The translations under genes and the position numbers were made by a program. 64,000 nucleotides of DNA from Caballeronia zhejiangensis (GTDB lineage: Bacteria; Pseudomonadota; Gammaproteobacteria; Burkholderiales; Burkholderiaceae). Below, one piece after another: positions 44,725 through 52,675 of the stretch. The notes beneath the pieces are model-generated. The model searched no databases, was not told the origin of the DNA, and saw nothing but the letters and a program-made list of their open reading frames with translations. The DNA lies in the NCBI RefSeq assembly GCF_000698575.1, contig NZ_JFHD01000008.1, forward strand, positions 62,001 through 126,000, in the 5' to 3' direction. Position 1 is the stretch's first letter, and each line of letters starts with the position of its first letter.

Positions 44725-45705
44725 TTAGGCCGGATAGAGCCCGAGCGTGCGCGCATGCAGGCGTGCGAGCCCGAGAAGCGCATCGGTGAACGGCGTCGGC
44801 ACGCCGGTCATCGCGCCCAACTCGCGCACGGACGCGACGAGCGCATCGAGCTCGACCGCCTTGCCCGCCTGAACGTCCTGCAACATCGACGTTTTCATCG
44901 CGCCGAGCTTGAGCGTCACGGCGTGGCGATCCTCGGGCTTCTGTTCGATGGGAATGCCGAAGCGCGCGCCGATTTCCTTCGCTTCGAGCATCACGTTCGT
45001 GACGAAGCCGCGCACGAGATCGTCGCTGAGAATGCGGTCGGTGGTCGCGCCGGTAATCGCGCTGATGGGGTTCATCGTCATGTTGCCCCATAGCTTGAAC
45101 CAGACGTCGCGTTGAATCTGCGCGGAGAGCGTGGCGTCGAAGCCCGCCTTCGAGAAGAGCGAAACGAGCGATTCGGTGCGGGCGGTCGGTGCGCCCGTCG
45201 CCTCGCCCAGAATCAGCCCCTTGCCCTGATGATGCCGGATGACGCCCGGCGCTTCTACGAAGCAACTCGCGTGCACGACGCAACCGACCGTCTGCGTGCC
45301 CGGAATCGCCGCGGCGATCTTGCCTTGCGGATCGACGGACGAAAGACGTTTGCCGGTGAATGGTTCGCCAAGGCCGTCGCAGAACCACCAGGGCACGCCG
45401 TTCATCGCGGTCAGCACGGGGGTTTCATTCGACAGCAGCGGCGCGATATGCGCGGCGACGGATTCCATCGCGGGCGCCTTCACTGCAACCACGACGAGAT
45501 CCTGCACGCCGAGATCAGCGGGTTCGGCGCTCGCCGCGACCTTCACGACATGCGTGGCGTCCTTTTCGACGAGCCGCAACCCTTCCGTCTTCAGCGCATC
45601 GAGGGTCGCGCCGCGCGCGACCACGCTGACATCGCAGCCCGCCTGCGCGAGCTTCACGCCGATCCATCCGCCGATGGCGCCCGCGCCATAAACGCATACT
45701 TTCAT
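44725..45705 (-). CDS. panE: 2-dehydropantoate 2-reductase
   Basis: The ATG at 45705 begins MKVCVYGAGAIGGWIGVKLA with the GxGxxG NADPH-binding loop. The 326-residue protein has the KAPAME stretch with the conserved Lys (about 74), a KLWGNMTMNPISAIT helix (about 192-206) with the family Asn, and a C-terminal AVELDALVASV (about 289-299) with the Glu. This is the ketopantoate reductase fold, which makes pantoate for CoA. Paralogues in Burkholderia act on other 2-oxo acids, so the exact substrate is not certain. Confidence 0.87.
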   Translation of the reverse strand: MKVCVYGAGAIGGWIGVKLAQAGCDVSVVARGATLDALKTEGLRLVEKDATHVVKVAASAEPADLGVQDLVVVAVKAPAMESVAAHIAPLLSNETPVLTAMNGVPWWFCDGLGEPFTGKRLSSVDPQGKIAAAIPGTQTVGCVVHASCFVEAPGVIRHHQGKGLILGEATGAPTARTESLVSLFSKAGFDATLSAQIQRDVWFKLWGNMTMNPISAITGATTDRILSDDLVRGFVTNVMLEAKEIGARFGIPIEQKPEDRHAVTLKLGAMKTSMLQDVQAGKAVELDALVASVRELGAMTGVPTPFTDALLGLARLHARTLGLYPA

Positions 45706-45773
45706 CGTTCCCGTCCTCGCTCGTGGCAATCATCCGATCGCCATTGTAAGAGCGGGACGGCGCGCTCGTGCGT

Positions 45774-45962
45774 TCAGTGCGCGATACCCGTGGCGAGCTT
45801 CGCCACCGTCAGCAGCGTCAGGCCGAATGCGCCCGCGAGCATCACGGCGATGACCGGCAATAGCGGCAACCTGACCTGCGCGAAGTCTGCGTTGTGCGAA
45901 GCGCGCTTGCGCACGCCGAAAAAGCTCCAAAGCACGATGCGCAACATCTTCAAGAGTTCCAT
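45774..45962 (-). CDS. DUF2970 small membrane protein
   Basis: The ATG at 45962 follows AAGGAG by 7 nt. The 62-residue protein has the DUF2970 signature VLWSFFGVRKRASHNADFAQV (residues 10-30) and one membrane helix (about 34-57). The function is unknown. Confidence 0.85.
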   Translation of the reverse strand: MELLKMLRIVLWSFFGVRKRASHNADFAQVRLPLLPVIAVMLAGAFGLTLLTVAKLATGIAH

Positions 45963-46280
45963 GAGCGGCTCCTTCGCCTGAATCCGTATCGATCTTTCAC
46001 GCGATGATGATGCCGGCTTCATGAGATGAAAAACAGCAGCAGTTGCGCTGTATTCGACGGTAGCAGAACGACCTGCAAGAAGCGCATTCGGACGGATGTA
46101 AGCGCGCTTCGGCTTCTTTCAAGAGCCGCCCGGAGAAAAAAAATTGCGCTTGAAACATAGCGCGGCGGTATTGAAACGATAGCCTTCGCTCCTACTTTCG
46201 ATGCACTGACGGCGATAACCGCGTCGTCGATTCAACTTCCTGTTGCAGGCCGCGCTGGCCGCACTATCGGAGACTGGACC
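45963..46280. other. Intergenic region upstream of the small heat-shock genes
   Basis: About 320 bases. It holds a sigma-32-like element (46171-46198) and a 5' leader of about 75 nt. No gene is visible. I looked for a ROSE-type RNA thermometer and found no convincing one. Confidence 0.4.
46171..46198 (+). promoter_or_regulatory. Possible sigma-32 heat-shock promoter
   Basis: TTGAAAC (46171-46177), a 13-nt spacer and CCTACTTT (46191-46198) resemble the sigma-32 pattern TTGAAA-N11-16-CCCCATNT; the -10 half matches only partly. It is upstream of two Hsp20 genes, where such a promoter is expected. Confidence 0.4.
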
Positions 46281-46715
46281 ATGAGTGACTTTTATTTCAG
46301 CGGCGACGTTTTCTCTGAACTGGACCGCATGCAGCGGCAGATGTCCTCGCTCTTCGGCAATCTTCCTTCGAGCATGCGTTCGAGCCGCGCGGATGCTTTC
46401 CCGCGTCTGAACATCGGCAGCACGGACGATGCGATTCATATCGTCGCGTTCGCGCCGGGCGTCGAGCCTGCATCGCTCGATGTGACCGTCGATAAAGGCA
46501 CGCTCACCATTAGCGGCGAACGCAAGGCGCAGGCAACGGTGGAAGGCGCGCGCACGTATGCGAAAGAGCGCTTCACCGGCAGCTTCCGCCGCGTGATCGA
46601 ACTGCCGCAAAACGCGGACGCAGACAAGGTCGAAGCGCGCTATGAGAACGGCACGTTGTCCATCACCATCGGCAAGCGCGAAGCATCGAAGCCGCGTGCG
46701 ATCACCATTCAGTAA
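46281..46715 (+). CDS. Small heat-shock protein Hsp20 (first of pair)
   Basis: GGAGA precedes the ATG. The 144-residue protein has an alpha-crystallin domain (about 40-135) with VAFAPGVEPASLDVTV, GTLTISGERK, FTGSFRRVIELP and the loop ENGTLSITI, plus a C-terminal IxI-like tail RAITIQ. It forms oligomers that hold unfolding proteins. It lies 13 nt before a second Hsp20 gene. Confidence 0.93.
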   Translation: MSDFYFSGDVFSELDRMQRQMSSLFGNLPSSMRSSRADAFPRLNIGSTDDAIHIVAFAPGVEPASLDVTVDKGTLTISGERKAQATVEGARTYAKERFTGSFRRVIELPQNADADKVEARYENGTLSITIGKREASKPRAITIQ

Positions 46716-46728
46716 GAGGAAGCACATC

Positions 46729-47133
46729 ATGACCGAGAACACTCAAGTCGCCGCGCAAAACACGAACGACGCTGCGCGCAAGAACGAAGACAATGCACGC
46801 CGCGCAACGGTCACACCCGCGGTCGATATCGTCGAGGATAGCAATGGCATCACGCTGTGGGCCGATCTGCCCGGCGTGTCGCGCGAGAAGCTCGACGTGA
46901 AGGTGCACGATGCGCGCCTCACCATCGAAGCCGAAGCATCATTGCCTGTGCCGGGCACGGTGCGCGTGCATCATGCCGAACTGCGCGCGCCGCGTTTCGT
47001 ACGCGCCTTCACGGTGAGCGAAGACTTCGACACGACGAAGATCGACGCGAATCTCAGCAATGGCGTGCTGAGACTCACGATTCCGCGTCGCGAGCAAGCG
47101 CGTCCGCGCCGCGTCGAAGTACGCGCGGGTTAA
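46729..47133 (+). CDS. Small heat-shock protein Hsp20 (second of pair)
   Basis: AGAGGA precedes the ATG at 46729. The 134-residue protein has a polar N-terminus rich in Asn/Ala (residues 1-25) and an alpha-crystallin domain: TPAVDIVEDSNGITLWADLPG (29-49), KLDVKVHDARLTIEAEA, APRFVRAFTVSEDFDTTKID and LSNGVLRLTIPRRE. The tail is Arg-rich and lacks an obvious IxI motif, unlike its neighbour. The two proteins probably form mixed oligomers, as IbpA and IbpB do. Confidence 0.92.
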   Translation: MTENTQVAAQNTNDAARKNEDNARRATVTPAVDIVEDSNGITLWADLPGVSREKLDVKVHDARLTIEAEASLPVPGTVRVHHAELRAPRFVRAFTVSEDFDTTKIDANLSNGVLRLTIPRREQARPRRVEVRAG

Positions 47134-47162
47134 GCATCGGAAAAGTTATCAGTTTTGCCTCG

Positions 47163-47196
47163 AGCGGCCGCGATTTTTCGCGGCCGCTTTTTCTTT
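47163..47196 (+). terminator. Rho-independent terminator of the Hsp20 pair
   Basis: GCGGCCGCGA, loop TTTTT and its complement form a long GC-rich stem followed by TTTTTCTTTT. Confidence 0.92.
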
Positions 47197-47221
47197 TGCA
47201 CTGCGCGCACGCCTCTATAAT
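47194..47221 (+). promoter_or_regulatory. Promoter of the amino-acid-binding protein gene
   Basis: TATAAT at 47216-47221 is a perfect -10 hexamer; a weak TTTTGC -35 (47194-47199) lies 16 bp upstream, overlapping the T tract of the terminator. The leader is about 50 nt. Confidence 0.55.
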
Positions 47222-47278
47222 CTTCAACGGCGGTTAAATTCGCCACCATTCGAATACTCATAGAAAGAAGGGACTATC

Positions 47279-48058
47279 GTGAAGAGGCTGGTAACGGTGT
47301 TGTTGGGTTCGATGCTTGCCGTATCGATCGGAGCGCATGCAAAAGAGTGGTCGACTATCCGCTTCGGCGTCGATGCGAGTTATCCGCCTTTCGAATCGAA
47401 AGCGCCCGACGGCACGCTGGTCGGCTTCGATATCGATGTCGGCAATGAACTATGCCGGCGTCTCAACGCGAAATGCGTATGGGTCGAAAATGCATTCGAC
47501 GGCATGATTCCCGGCCTCAAATCGCGCAAGTTCGACGGCGTGCTCTCCACGATGTCGATGACGCCCGCGCGCGTCAAGCAGATCGCGTTCTCCAGCAAGC
47601 TCTTTCACGTGCCCACGCGCCTCGTCGCCAAGCGCGATTCGAACATCCAGCCGACGGCGGAATCGCTCGCGGGAAAAGCTGTCGGCGTCGAGCAAGGCTC
47701 GATGCAGGAAACGTATGCGAAGGTGCATTGGGGCGCGAAAGGCGTGAAGGTCGTGTCCTATGCGGATCAGGATCAGGTTTATCAGGATCTGCTCGCCGGA
47801 CGGCTCGATGCGTCGCTGCAAAACGCGGTGCAAGCCGAACGCGGCTTTCTCGAGACGCCGCGCGGCAAGCCCTACGGTTTCGCGGGCGGCGCGCTGGAAG
47901 ACAGTGCGATCTTCGGTCCGGGCACGGCAATCGGCCTGCGCAAGGAAGATACGGACCTGAAGGATAAGCTCGACGGCGCCATCGCCGCGATGATCAAGGA
48001 TGGCACGTATAAGCGCATCGAACAGAAGTACTTCGACTTCGATATCTACGGCGAGTGA
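47279..48058 (+). CDS. Periplasmic amino-acid-binding protein (HisJ/ArgT-like) of an ABC transporter
   Basis: The GTG at 47279 follows AGAAGGGA by 7 nt and begins the signal peptide MKRLVTVLLGSMLAVSIGAHA (cut after about residue 21). The 259-residue protein has the type 3 solute-binding signatures: FGVDASYPPFESKAPDGTLVGFDIDVG (about 29-55), DGMIPGLKSRKFDGVLSTMSMTPAR (69-93, with the Arg that binds the alpha-carboxylate) and a DLLAGRLDA loop near 170. A basic amino acid (Lys/Arg/His) is the likely ligand from the overall pattern. The permease and ATPase genes are not adjacent. Confidence 0.9.
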   Translation: MKRLVTVLLGSMLAVSIGAHAKEWSTIRFGVDASYPPFESKAPDGTLVGFDIDVGNELCRRLNAKCVWVENAFDGMIPGLKSRKFDGVLSTMSMTPARVKQIAFSSKLFHVPTRLVAKRDSNIQPTAESLAGKAVGVEQGSMQETYAKVHWGAKGVKVVSYADQDQVYQDLLAGRLDASLQNAVQAERGFLETPRGKPYGFAGGALEDSAIFGPGTAIGLRKEDTDLKDKLDGAIAAMIKDGTYKRIEQKYFDFDIYGE

Positions 48059-48184
48059 TTTGGAATACGTTGCCCGCGAACGATCCATCCAATGCGGATA
48101 ACTTCGTGCGCGGGCGGCGAGGTTATCCCGCTTGCTTCGCTCTCGCCTAGACTCACATACATAACCGACAACAAGGAGACAACG

Positions 48185-48781
48185 ATGGCGACGCTCAAGC
48201 AGATGCAGGCGAAGTTGAAGAAGCTCCAGGCGCAGACCGAGAAGCTGATCGCGAAACGCGCGCAAGCCGTACTCGACGATATTCGCGCGCTGATGGAAAG
48301 GCACGGCCTCACGACCGCGGATATCGACCGTCACGGCAAGAAGGCCAAACGCGCGGGCAAGCCGCAGGTCGCGTACCCCGCGCCCGCCGGCCGTCACGAA
48401 GCGATGACCAAGCTCGCGAAGAAGGGAAAGCTGCCCGCGAAGTATCGCAATCCGAAGACGGGTGAAACGTGGAGCGGCTGGGCGCGCCCGCCCGCGTGGA
48501 TCGCGAACGTGAAGGATCGCAGCAAGTTTCTGATCGATGCGGAAAGTGCGGAGAACGCGGTCAAACCGAAGGCTGTAGCGAGGAAAGCGGCGGCGAAAAA
48601 AACTGCTGCGAAGAAGAAAGCAGCGGCGCCGGCAGCAAGGAAATCCGTCGCGGCGAAACCGGCAGTGGAACCGGCGGTGAAGCGCAGCGCGCCCCGCAAA
48701 CGCGCGGCAAAAGCCGCATTGCCGGAACAAGGCGGTGCCGAAACATCGCCATCCACGACAACGGGCGATGCTTCCGTATGA
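48185..48781 (+). CDS. H-NS family nucleoid protein with Lys/Ala-rich (H1-like) tail
   Basis: AAGGAG lies 6 nt before the ATG at 48185. The 198-residue protein has an N-terminal coiled coil (about 1-45), a linker, and the H-NS DNA-binding motif YRNPKTGETWSGWARPPAW (about 81-99), in which the WSG-x-G/A-R-x-P core grips AT-rich minor grooves. After about residue 120 the chain turns into a long Lys/Ala/Pro-rich tail (KAAAKKTAAKKKAAAP units) like bacterial histone H1. Such two-part proteins occur in Burkholderia. It probably silences AT-rich or foreign DNA. Confidence 0.92.
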   Translation: MATLKQMQAKLKKLQAQTEKLIAKRAQAVLDDIRALMERHGLTTADIDRHGKKAKRAGKPQVAYPAPAGRHEAMTKLAKKGKLPAKYRNPKTGETWSGWARPPAWIANVKDRSKFLIDAESAENAVKPKAVARKAAAKKTAAKKKAAAPAARKSVAAKPAVEPAVKRSAPRKRAAKAALPEQGGAETSPSTTTGDASV

Positions 48782-48971
48782 AACCCTGACGTCATCCCAT
48801 TGTTTGAGATCGACGAAAACTCAATTGGCTTTTCGTGCGATTAAAAAAAGGCTCAGTCCTTCTACACTGCGTTCACATGTCGGGGGCGTTTCGTAGCAAC
48901 GATTCGCTTCTCCGATTGCAGTTGTCGCTTCAGACAACCGCATCTCCTCATATCTTCGTTGGAGCGTCCTC

Positions 48972-49232
48972 GTGAACAAGCGACTCGTAGTGGGCTTTGC
49001 TATTGCATTGAGTTCTCTTTTCGCCGGCTCGGCATTTGCAAGCGGTTATGGACCGGCGCCGCATTATCGTCCCGATGTCGGAGCGCCGGCTTCGCAGCAT
49101 GGCGTCAGCGCGCAGACCTTCGCTGCGGAAGAAGCCGCACAAGGACGCGGCGATTTCGGCAATACGGAACGCACCGCGCAGATTCAACGCGGGCAAGTTT
49201 CGGCTTCCGCTTCTTCGCAAGTGGCGCAATAA
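48972..49232 (+). CDS. Small secreted protein of unknown function (86 aa)
   Basis: A GTG start (48972) with GGAGCG nearby begins a clear signal peptide (1-23, cut near AFAS). The mature 63 residues are Gly/Ala/Ser/Gln-rich, with GPAPHYRPD near 27-35 and no Cys. It ends just before a strong terminator. I recognise no family. Confidence 0.7.
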   Translation: MNKRLVVGFAIALSSLFAGSAFASGYGPAPHYRPDVGAPASQHGVSAQTFAAEEAAQGRGDFGNTERTAQIQRGQVSASASSQVAQ

Positions 49233-49243
49233 ATATCCGATTA

Positions 49244-49279
49244 ACGGACACGATGATGCGAGTTTGTCGTGTCCGTTTT
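49244..49279. terminator. Terminator hairpin between convergent genes
   Basis: ACGGACACGA (49244-49253) pairs with TCGTGTCCGT (49267-49276) across a 13-nt loop, followed by TTTT on the plus strand. It serves the small secreted gene and overlaps the end of the MocR gene. Confidence 0.8.
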
Positions 49280-50693
49280 AAAAGCCTTTTATCGTTCTTT
49301 CCAGAAATGTCCAAAGCGCATCGTCCACGGAATAAGGGACGTTGAATCGAAAACATGCGCTTTGAGCATCGTCCGGACGGAAATAAGAGCCGGGCGCGAG
49401 CCATATGCCGTGCTGCAATGCGCGTGTCGCGACGTCGCTTCCATCCGCCGGATCGATCGGCAACGCGCCCCACAGGAAAAGCCCCGCGCGCGGACGCCGG
49501 AACAACTCAACGCCCAGCGCATCCATGCGTTCTTCGACGAGCGCATGCGCATCCTTGAGCTTTTCCACGACGAATTCGACATGCCGCGCGTAGCGCCCTT
49601 CCGTCAGCACTTTCTCGACGATGCGCTCCGTCGCCTCCGATGACGTCAGCCCGACCGCCATCTTCGTGCGCGCCAGTTCGCGCAATACGTCGCGCTCGGC
49701 GATGACATAACCGCAGCGCAACGCGGGCGTGATCGTCTTCGCGAAACCGCCGACGTAGAGCACGCGGCTGAGCCCTTCCATGGCGGCGAGCAAGGGCGCG
49801 CCGGGCGCGGCGAGCTCGCGGTTCACATCGTCCTCGACGACCCACAGGCCGTGCCGCTCCGCAATCTGCATCAGCCGAAACGCCGACGCCATGCCGAAGG
49901 TCGCGCCCGTCGGATTCTGCAAGGTCGTGTTGAGAAAGACCGCTTTCGGACGATGCTCGACGACGATGCGCTCGAACACATCGGTATCGACACCGGCCCC
50001 CGTGCGTGGCACGCCATGCACCTGCAAACCCGCGAGCCGCAGAATCTGCAGCAGATTGCAGTAGCCCGGATCTTCGACGACGACCGCATCGCCCGGACGC
50101 AGCAGCGTGCGCACGATGAGATCGAGCGCCTGCGTCGCGCCCGCGGTCAGCAGCACGTTCGATGCGGCGTCGATCGGCAAGCCGTGGCGGTCCATCTGCT
50201 CCGCGATCCGCTCGCGCAGCGGCGCGAAGCCGTACGGATGCCCGTAATCCGCGATGCGCGCCGCCGGTACGCGGCTCACCGCGCGCAACGCGTGCTGCAG
50301 ACCGCTCTCGTTGACCCATTCGTTAGGCAGCCAGCCGCAGCCCGATTTGATCGGCACGGAATGATCGGCGAATACGTCCGACAAAAGCCACGTCGCGGTG
50401 AGGCTCGGCGGCTGCCATTCGACGGCGCACACGCGCTCGCTGCGCCCGCGTATTGCCACGCGATAACCCGATCCGCGCCGCGCCGTGACGAGGCCCATCG
50501 ACACGAGCCTGCCATACGCTTCCGTCACCGTGAACGTGCTGAGACTTTCGGCTTCGGCAAGACGCCGCACCGATGGCAGAAGCGCGCCCTCGCGCAACGT
50601 CTGCTCCTCGATCGCCGAGGAGAACGCGCGCACGATTTGTTCGACGAGCGTCGGCGCCTGCCGCGCGCCGCGCTCCAGCTTGAGTTCGATCAT
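49278..50693 (-). CDS. MocR/GabR-type regulator (GntR helix-turn-helix plus aminotransferase domain)
   Basis: The 471-residue protein has a GntR winged helix at the N-terminus (about 15-75: LPSVRRLAEAESLSTFTVTEAY) and a fold-type-I aminotransferase domain from about 110. The PLP Lys is probably in GGFAKTITPALR (about 318-329), with DPGYCNLLQ and NPTGATFG as further motifs. MocR proteins bind PLP and often sense an amine or amino acid. It is divergent from an omega-amino-acid:pyruvate aminotransferase gene, the standard arrangement, so it very probably controls that gene and itself. Confidence 0.92.
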   Translation of the reverse strand: MIELKLERGARQAPTLVEQIVRAFSSAIEEQTLREGALLPSVRRLAEAESLSTFTVTEAYGRLVSMGLVTARRGSGYRVAIRGRSERVCAVEWQPPSLTATWLLSDVFADHSVPIKSGCGWLPNEWVNESGLQHALRAVSRVPAARIADYGHPYGFAPLRERIAEQMDRHGLPIDAASNVLLTAGATQALDLIVRTLLRPGDAVVVEDPGYCNLLQILRLAGLQVHGVPRTGAGVDTDVFERIVVEHRPKAVFLNTTLQNPTGATFGMASAFRLMQIAERHGLWVVEDDVNRELAAPGAPLLAAMEGLSRVLYVGGFAKTITPALRCGYVIAERDVLRELARTKMAVGLTSSEATERIVEKVLTEGRYARHVEFVVEKLKDAHALVEERMDALGVELFRRPRAGLFLWGALPIDPADGSDVATRALQHGIWLAPGSYFRPDDAQSACFRFNVPYSVDDALWTFLERTIKGF

Positions 50694-50729
50694 GGCGTCC
50701 GAGAATAACGCGGAGAAAGTCCGCCGGCC

Positions 50730-50815
50730 AATACAGTTTGCAGCATTCTGCCAGCACAGTTGGCAGCGCAGTGAAGCAACTGTCTATGCCTTGCAATTTT
50801 GCCGGGGAATACAGT
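50730..50815. promoter_or_regulatory. Repeat-rich divergent control region of MocR and aminotransferase genes
   Basis: AATACAGT occurs as a direct repeat at 50730-50737 and 50808-50815. Between them lie CTGCCA/TGGCAG and ACAGTTG/CAACTGT inverted repeats (about 50748-50783). MocR regulators usually bind pairs of direct or inverted repeats between the two genes. The repeats are seen; the assignment as binding sites is inferred. Confidence 0.5.
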
Positions 50816-50842
50816 GGCCGTACTTCTTCAGGAGACCCCGTG

Positions 50843-52171
50843 ATGACCGCTCGCCCCGTGATCGAAGACCTCTCGTCGTTCTGGATGCCGTTCACCGCCA
50901 ATCGCCAGTTCAAGGCCGCGCCGCGCATGCTCGACAGCGCCAAGGGCATGTACTACCGCTCGACCGATGGCCGCGAAGTGCTCGACGGCACGGCCGGACT
51001 GTGGTGCGTGAACGCAGGCCATTGCCGCGACGAGATCGTCGATGCGGTGCAAAAGGCACTTTCGACGCTCGATTTCGCGCCGACCTTCCAGATGGGCCAT
51101 CCGCTCGCATTCGAAGCGGCGACCAAAGTCGCGAGCCTGATGCCCGAAGGCCTCGACCGCATCTTCTTCACGAACTCGGGCTCCGAGTCGGTCGATACGG
51201 CGCTCAAGATCGCGCTGGCGTATCACCGCGCGCGCGGCGAAGGCCAGCGCACGCGTCTGATCGGCCGTGAGCGCGGCTATCACGGCGTCGGCTTCGGCGG
51301 CATTTCGGTCGGCGGCATCGCGCCGAATCGCAAGACGTTCTCGGGCGCGCTGCTGCCGTCGGTCGATCATCTGCCGCATACGCACGATCTCGCGCACAAC
51401 GCATTCACGAAAGGCCAGCCCGCGTGGGGCGATCATCTCGCCGATGACCTCGAGCGCATCGTCGCGCTGCACGATCCGTCGACGATCGCCGCCGTGATCG
51501 TCGAGCCGCTCGCCGGGTCGACCGGCGTGCTCGTGCCGCCGCAAGGCTATCTGCAAAAGCTGCGCGATATCTGCACGAAGTACGGCATTCTTCTGATCTT
51601 CGACGAAGTCATCACCGGCTTCGGACGTTTGGGTAAAGCGACGGCCAGTGAATACTTCGGCGTAACGCCCGACCTCATCACGATGGCCAAGGCCATCAAC
51701 AACGCGACCATTCCGATGGGCGCCGTCGCCGCGCATCGCAACGTGCACGACACGGTCGTCAACGCGGGCGCGGCCAACGCCATCGAACTGTTCCATGGCT
51801 ACACCTATTCGGCGCACCCGGTCGCGGCCGCAGCGGCCATCGCGACGCTCGATCTGTATCAGCGCGACAAGCTGTTCGAGCGCGCGGCATCGAAGGCCGC
51901 GAAGTTCGAAAGCGCCGCACACGCGCTGCGCGATGCGCCGTTCGTGAAGGACATTCGCAATCTTGGCCTCGTCGCGGGCATCGAGCTCGATCCGCGCGAA
52001 GGCGCACCCGGCGCGCGCGCGTATGAAGTGTTCGTCAAGTGCTTCGAGGCGGGCGTGCTCGTGCGCTACACCGGCGATATCCTCGCGTTCTCGCCGCCGC
52101 TCATCATCGAAGACGATCAGATCGATCAGATCTTCGCGACGGTGCGAAAGGCGCTGGAAAGCGTGAAATAA
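50843..52171 (+). CDS. Omega-amino acid:pyruvate aminotransferase (beta-alanine:pyruvate)
   Basis: The ATG at 50843 follows AGGAGA by about 7 nt. The 442-residue class III aminotransferase has FFTNSGSESVDTALK (about 108-122, phosphate-binding), LLIFDEVITGFGRLG (about 249-263, Asp that holds the PLP ring nitrogen) and MAKAINNATIPMGAV (about 280-294, Lys of the Schiff base). SFWMPFTANRQFK near residue 12 is the substrate-loop signature of omega-amino-acid:pyruvate enzymes (EC 2.6.1.18). It converts beta-alanine plus pyruvate to malonate semialdehyde plus alanine. The semialdehyde dehydrogenase usually found next to it is absent here. Confidence 0.92.
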   Translation: MTARPVIEDLSSFWMPFTANRQFKAAPRMLDSAKGMYYRSTDGREVLDGTAGLWCVNAGHCRDEIVDAVQKALSTLDFAPTFQMGHPLAFEAATKVASLMPEGLDRIFFTNSGSESVDTALKIALAYHRARGEGQRTRLIGRERGYHGVGFGGISVGGIAPNRKTFSGALLPSVDHLPHTHDLAHNAFTKGQPAWGDHLADDLERIVALHDPSTIAAVIVEPLAGSTGVLVPPQGYLQKLRDICTKYGILLIFDEVITGFGRLGKATASEYFGVTPDLITMAKAINNATIPMGAVAAHRNVHDTVVNAGAANAIELFHGYTYSAHPVAAAAAIATLDLYQRDKLFERAASKAAKFESAAHALRDAPFVKDIRNLGLVAGIELDPREGAPGARAYEVFVKCFEAGVLVRYTGDILAFSPPLIIEDDQIDQIFATVRKALESVK

Positions 52172-52193
52172 GCGGCTTTTGCGGTTGCTCGCG

Positions 52194-52227
52194 GCCCGGC
52201 TTCCTGCGATGGAAAGCCGGGCTTTTT
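52194..52227 (+). terminator. Rho-independent terminator of the aminotransferase gene
   Basis: GCCCGGCTT and AAGCCGGGC form the stem (loop about CCTGCGATGGA), followed by TTTTT on the plus strand. It touches the stop of the convergent thioesterase gene. Confidence 0.85.
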
Positions 52228-52675
52228 ATCGCTCCATGACAAGCAACGTAGATGTCGCCGATGCGAACAATCTGCCGCTCGCGTCCTTGAGCGTCGCTTC
52301 GGCGAACGCGGCGCGCCGTCCGATCGACAGCACGCGTCCTTCCGCGCGCAACACGCCCGAGTCGCGCGTGAGCGCCTTGTGATACGCGACCTTCAGTTCG
52401 AGCGTCGTGTACGCCTGCGTCGCGGTCAGGCATGAATGCACCGAGCAGCCGCACGCGGAATCGAGCAGCGTCGCCGCATAGCCGCCGTGCACGGTGCCGA
52501 TCGGGTTATACGCGTGATCGCCGGGGACGCCCGCGAACACTGCCCTGCCCGCTTCCACTTCGATGAAATCGAAATCCAGCGATACCAGAATGCCCGGCTT
52601 GCGCCCGCTTGCGATCAACCTGCGCAATTGCGCGAGACCGTCGAGGCCGGCGGCGGTTTCTTCGATCAAACTCAT
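52226..52675 (-). CDS. PaaI-family hotdog thioesterase
   Basis: The 149-residue protein has the hotdog signature YNPIGTVHGGYAATLLDSACGC (about 56-77) with the HGG active-site turn and the acidic residue in the following helix (LLDSA). It hydrolyses an acyl-CoA or aryl-CoA; the substrate is not readable. The start overlaps the stop of the efflux outer-membrane gene (ATGA), so it is the fourth gene of that operon, an unusual position for a thioesterase. Confidence 0.88.
   Translation of the reverse strand: MSLIEETAAGLDGLAQLRRLIASGRKPGILVSLDFDFIEVEAGRAVFAGVPGDHAYNPIGTVHGGYAATLLDSACGCSVHSCLTATQAYTTLELKVAYHKALTRDSGVLRAEGRVLSIGRRAAFAEATLKDASGRLFASATSTLLVMER

Noticed and set aside
46080..46280. Possible ROSE-type RNA thermometer upstream of hsp20
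   Set aside because: I could not find the expected pairing of the ribosome site with a U-rich G-bulged stem; the leader is not clearly structured.
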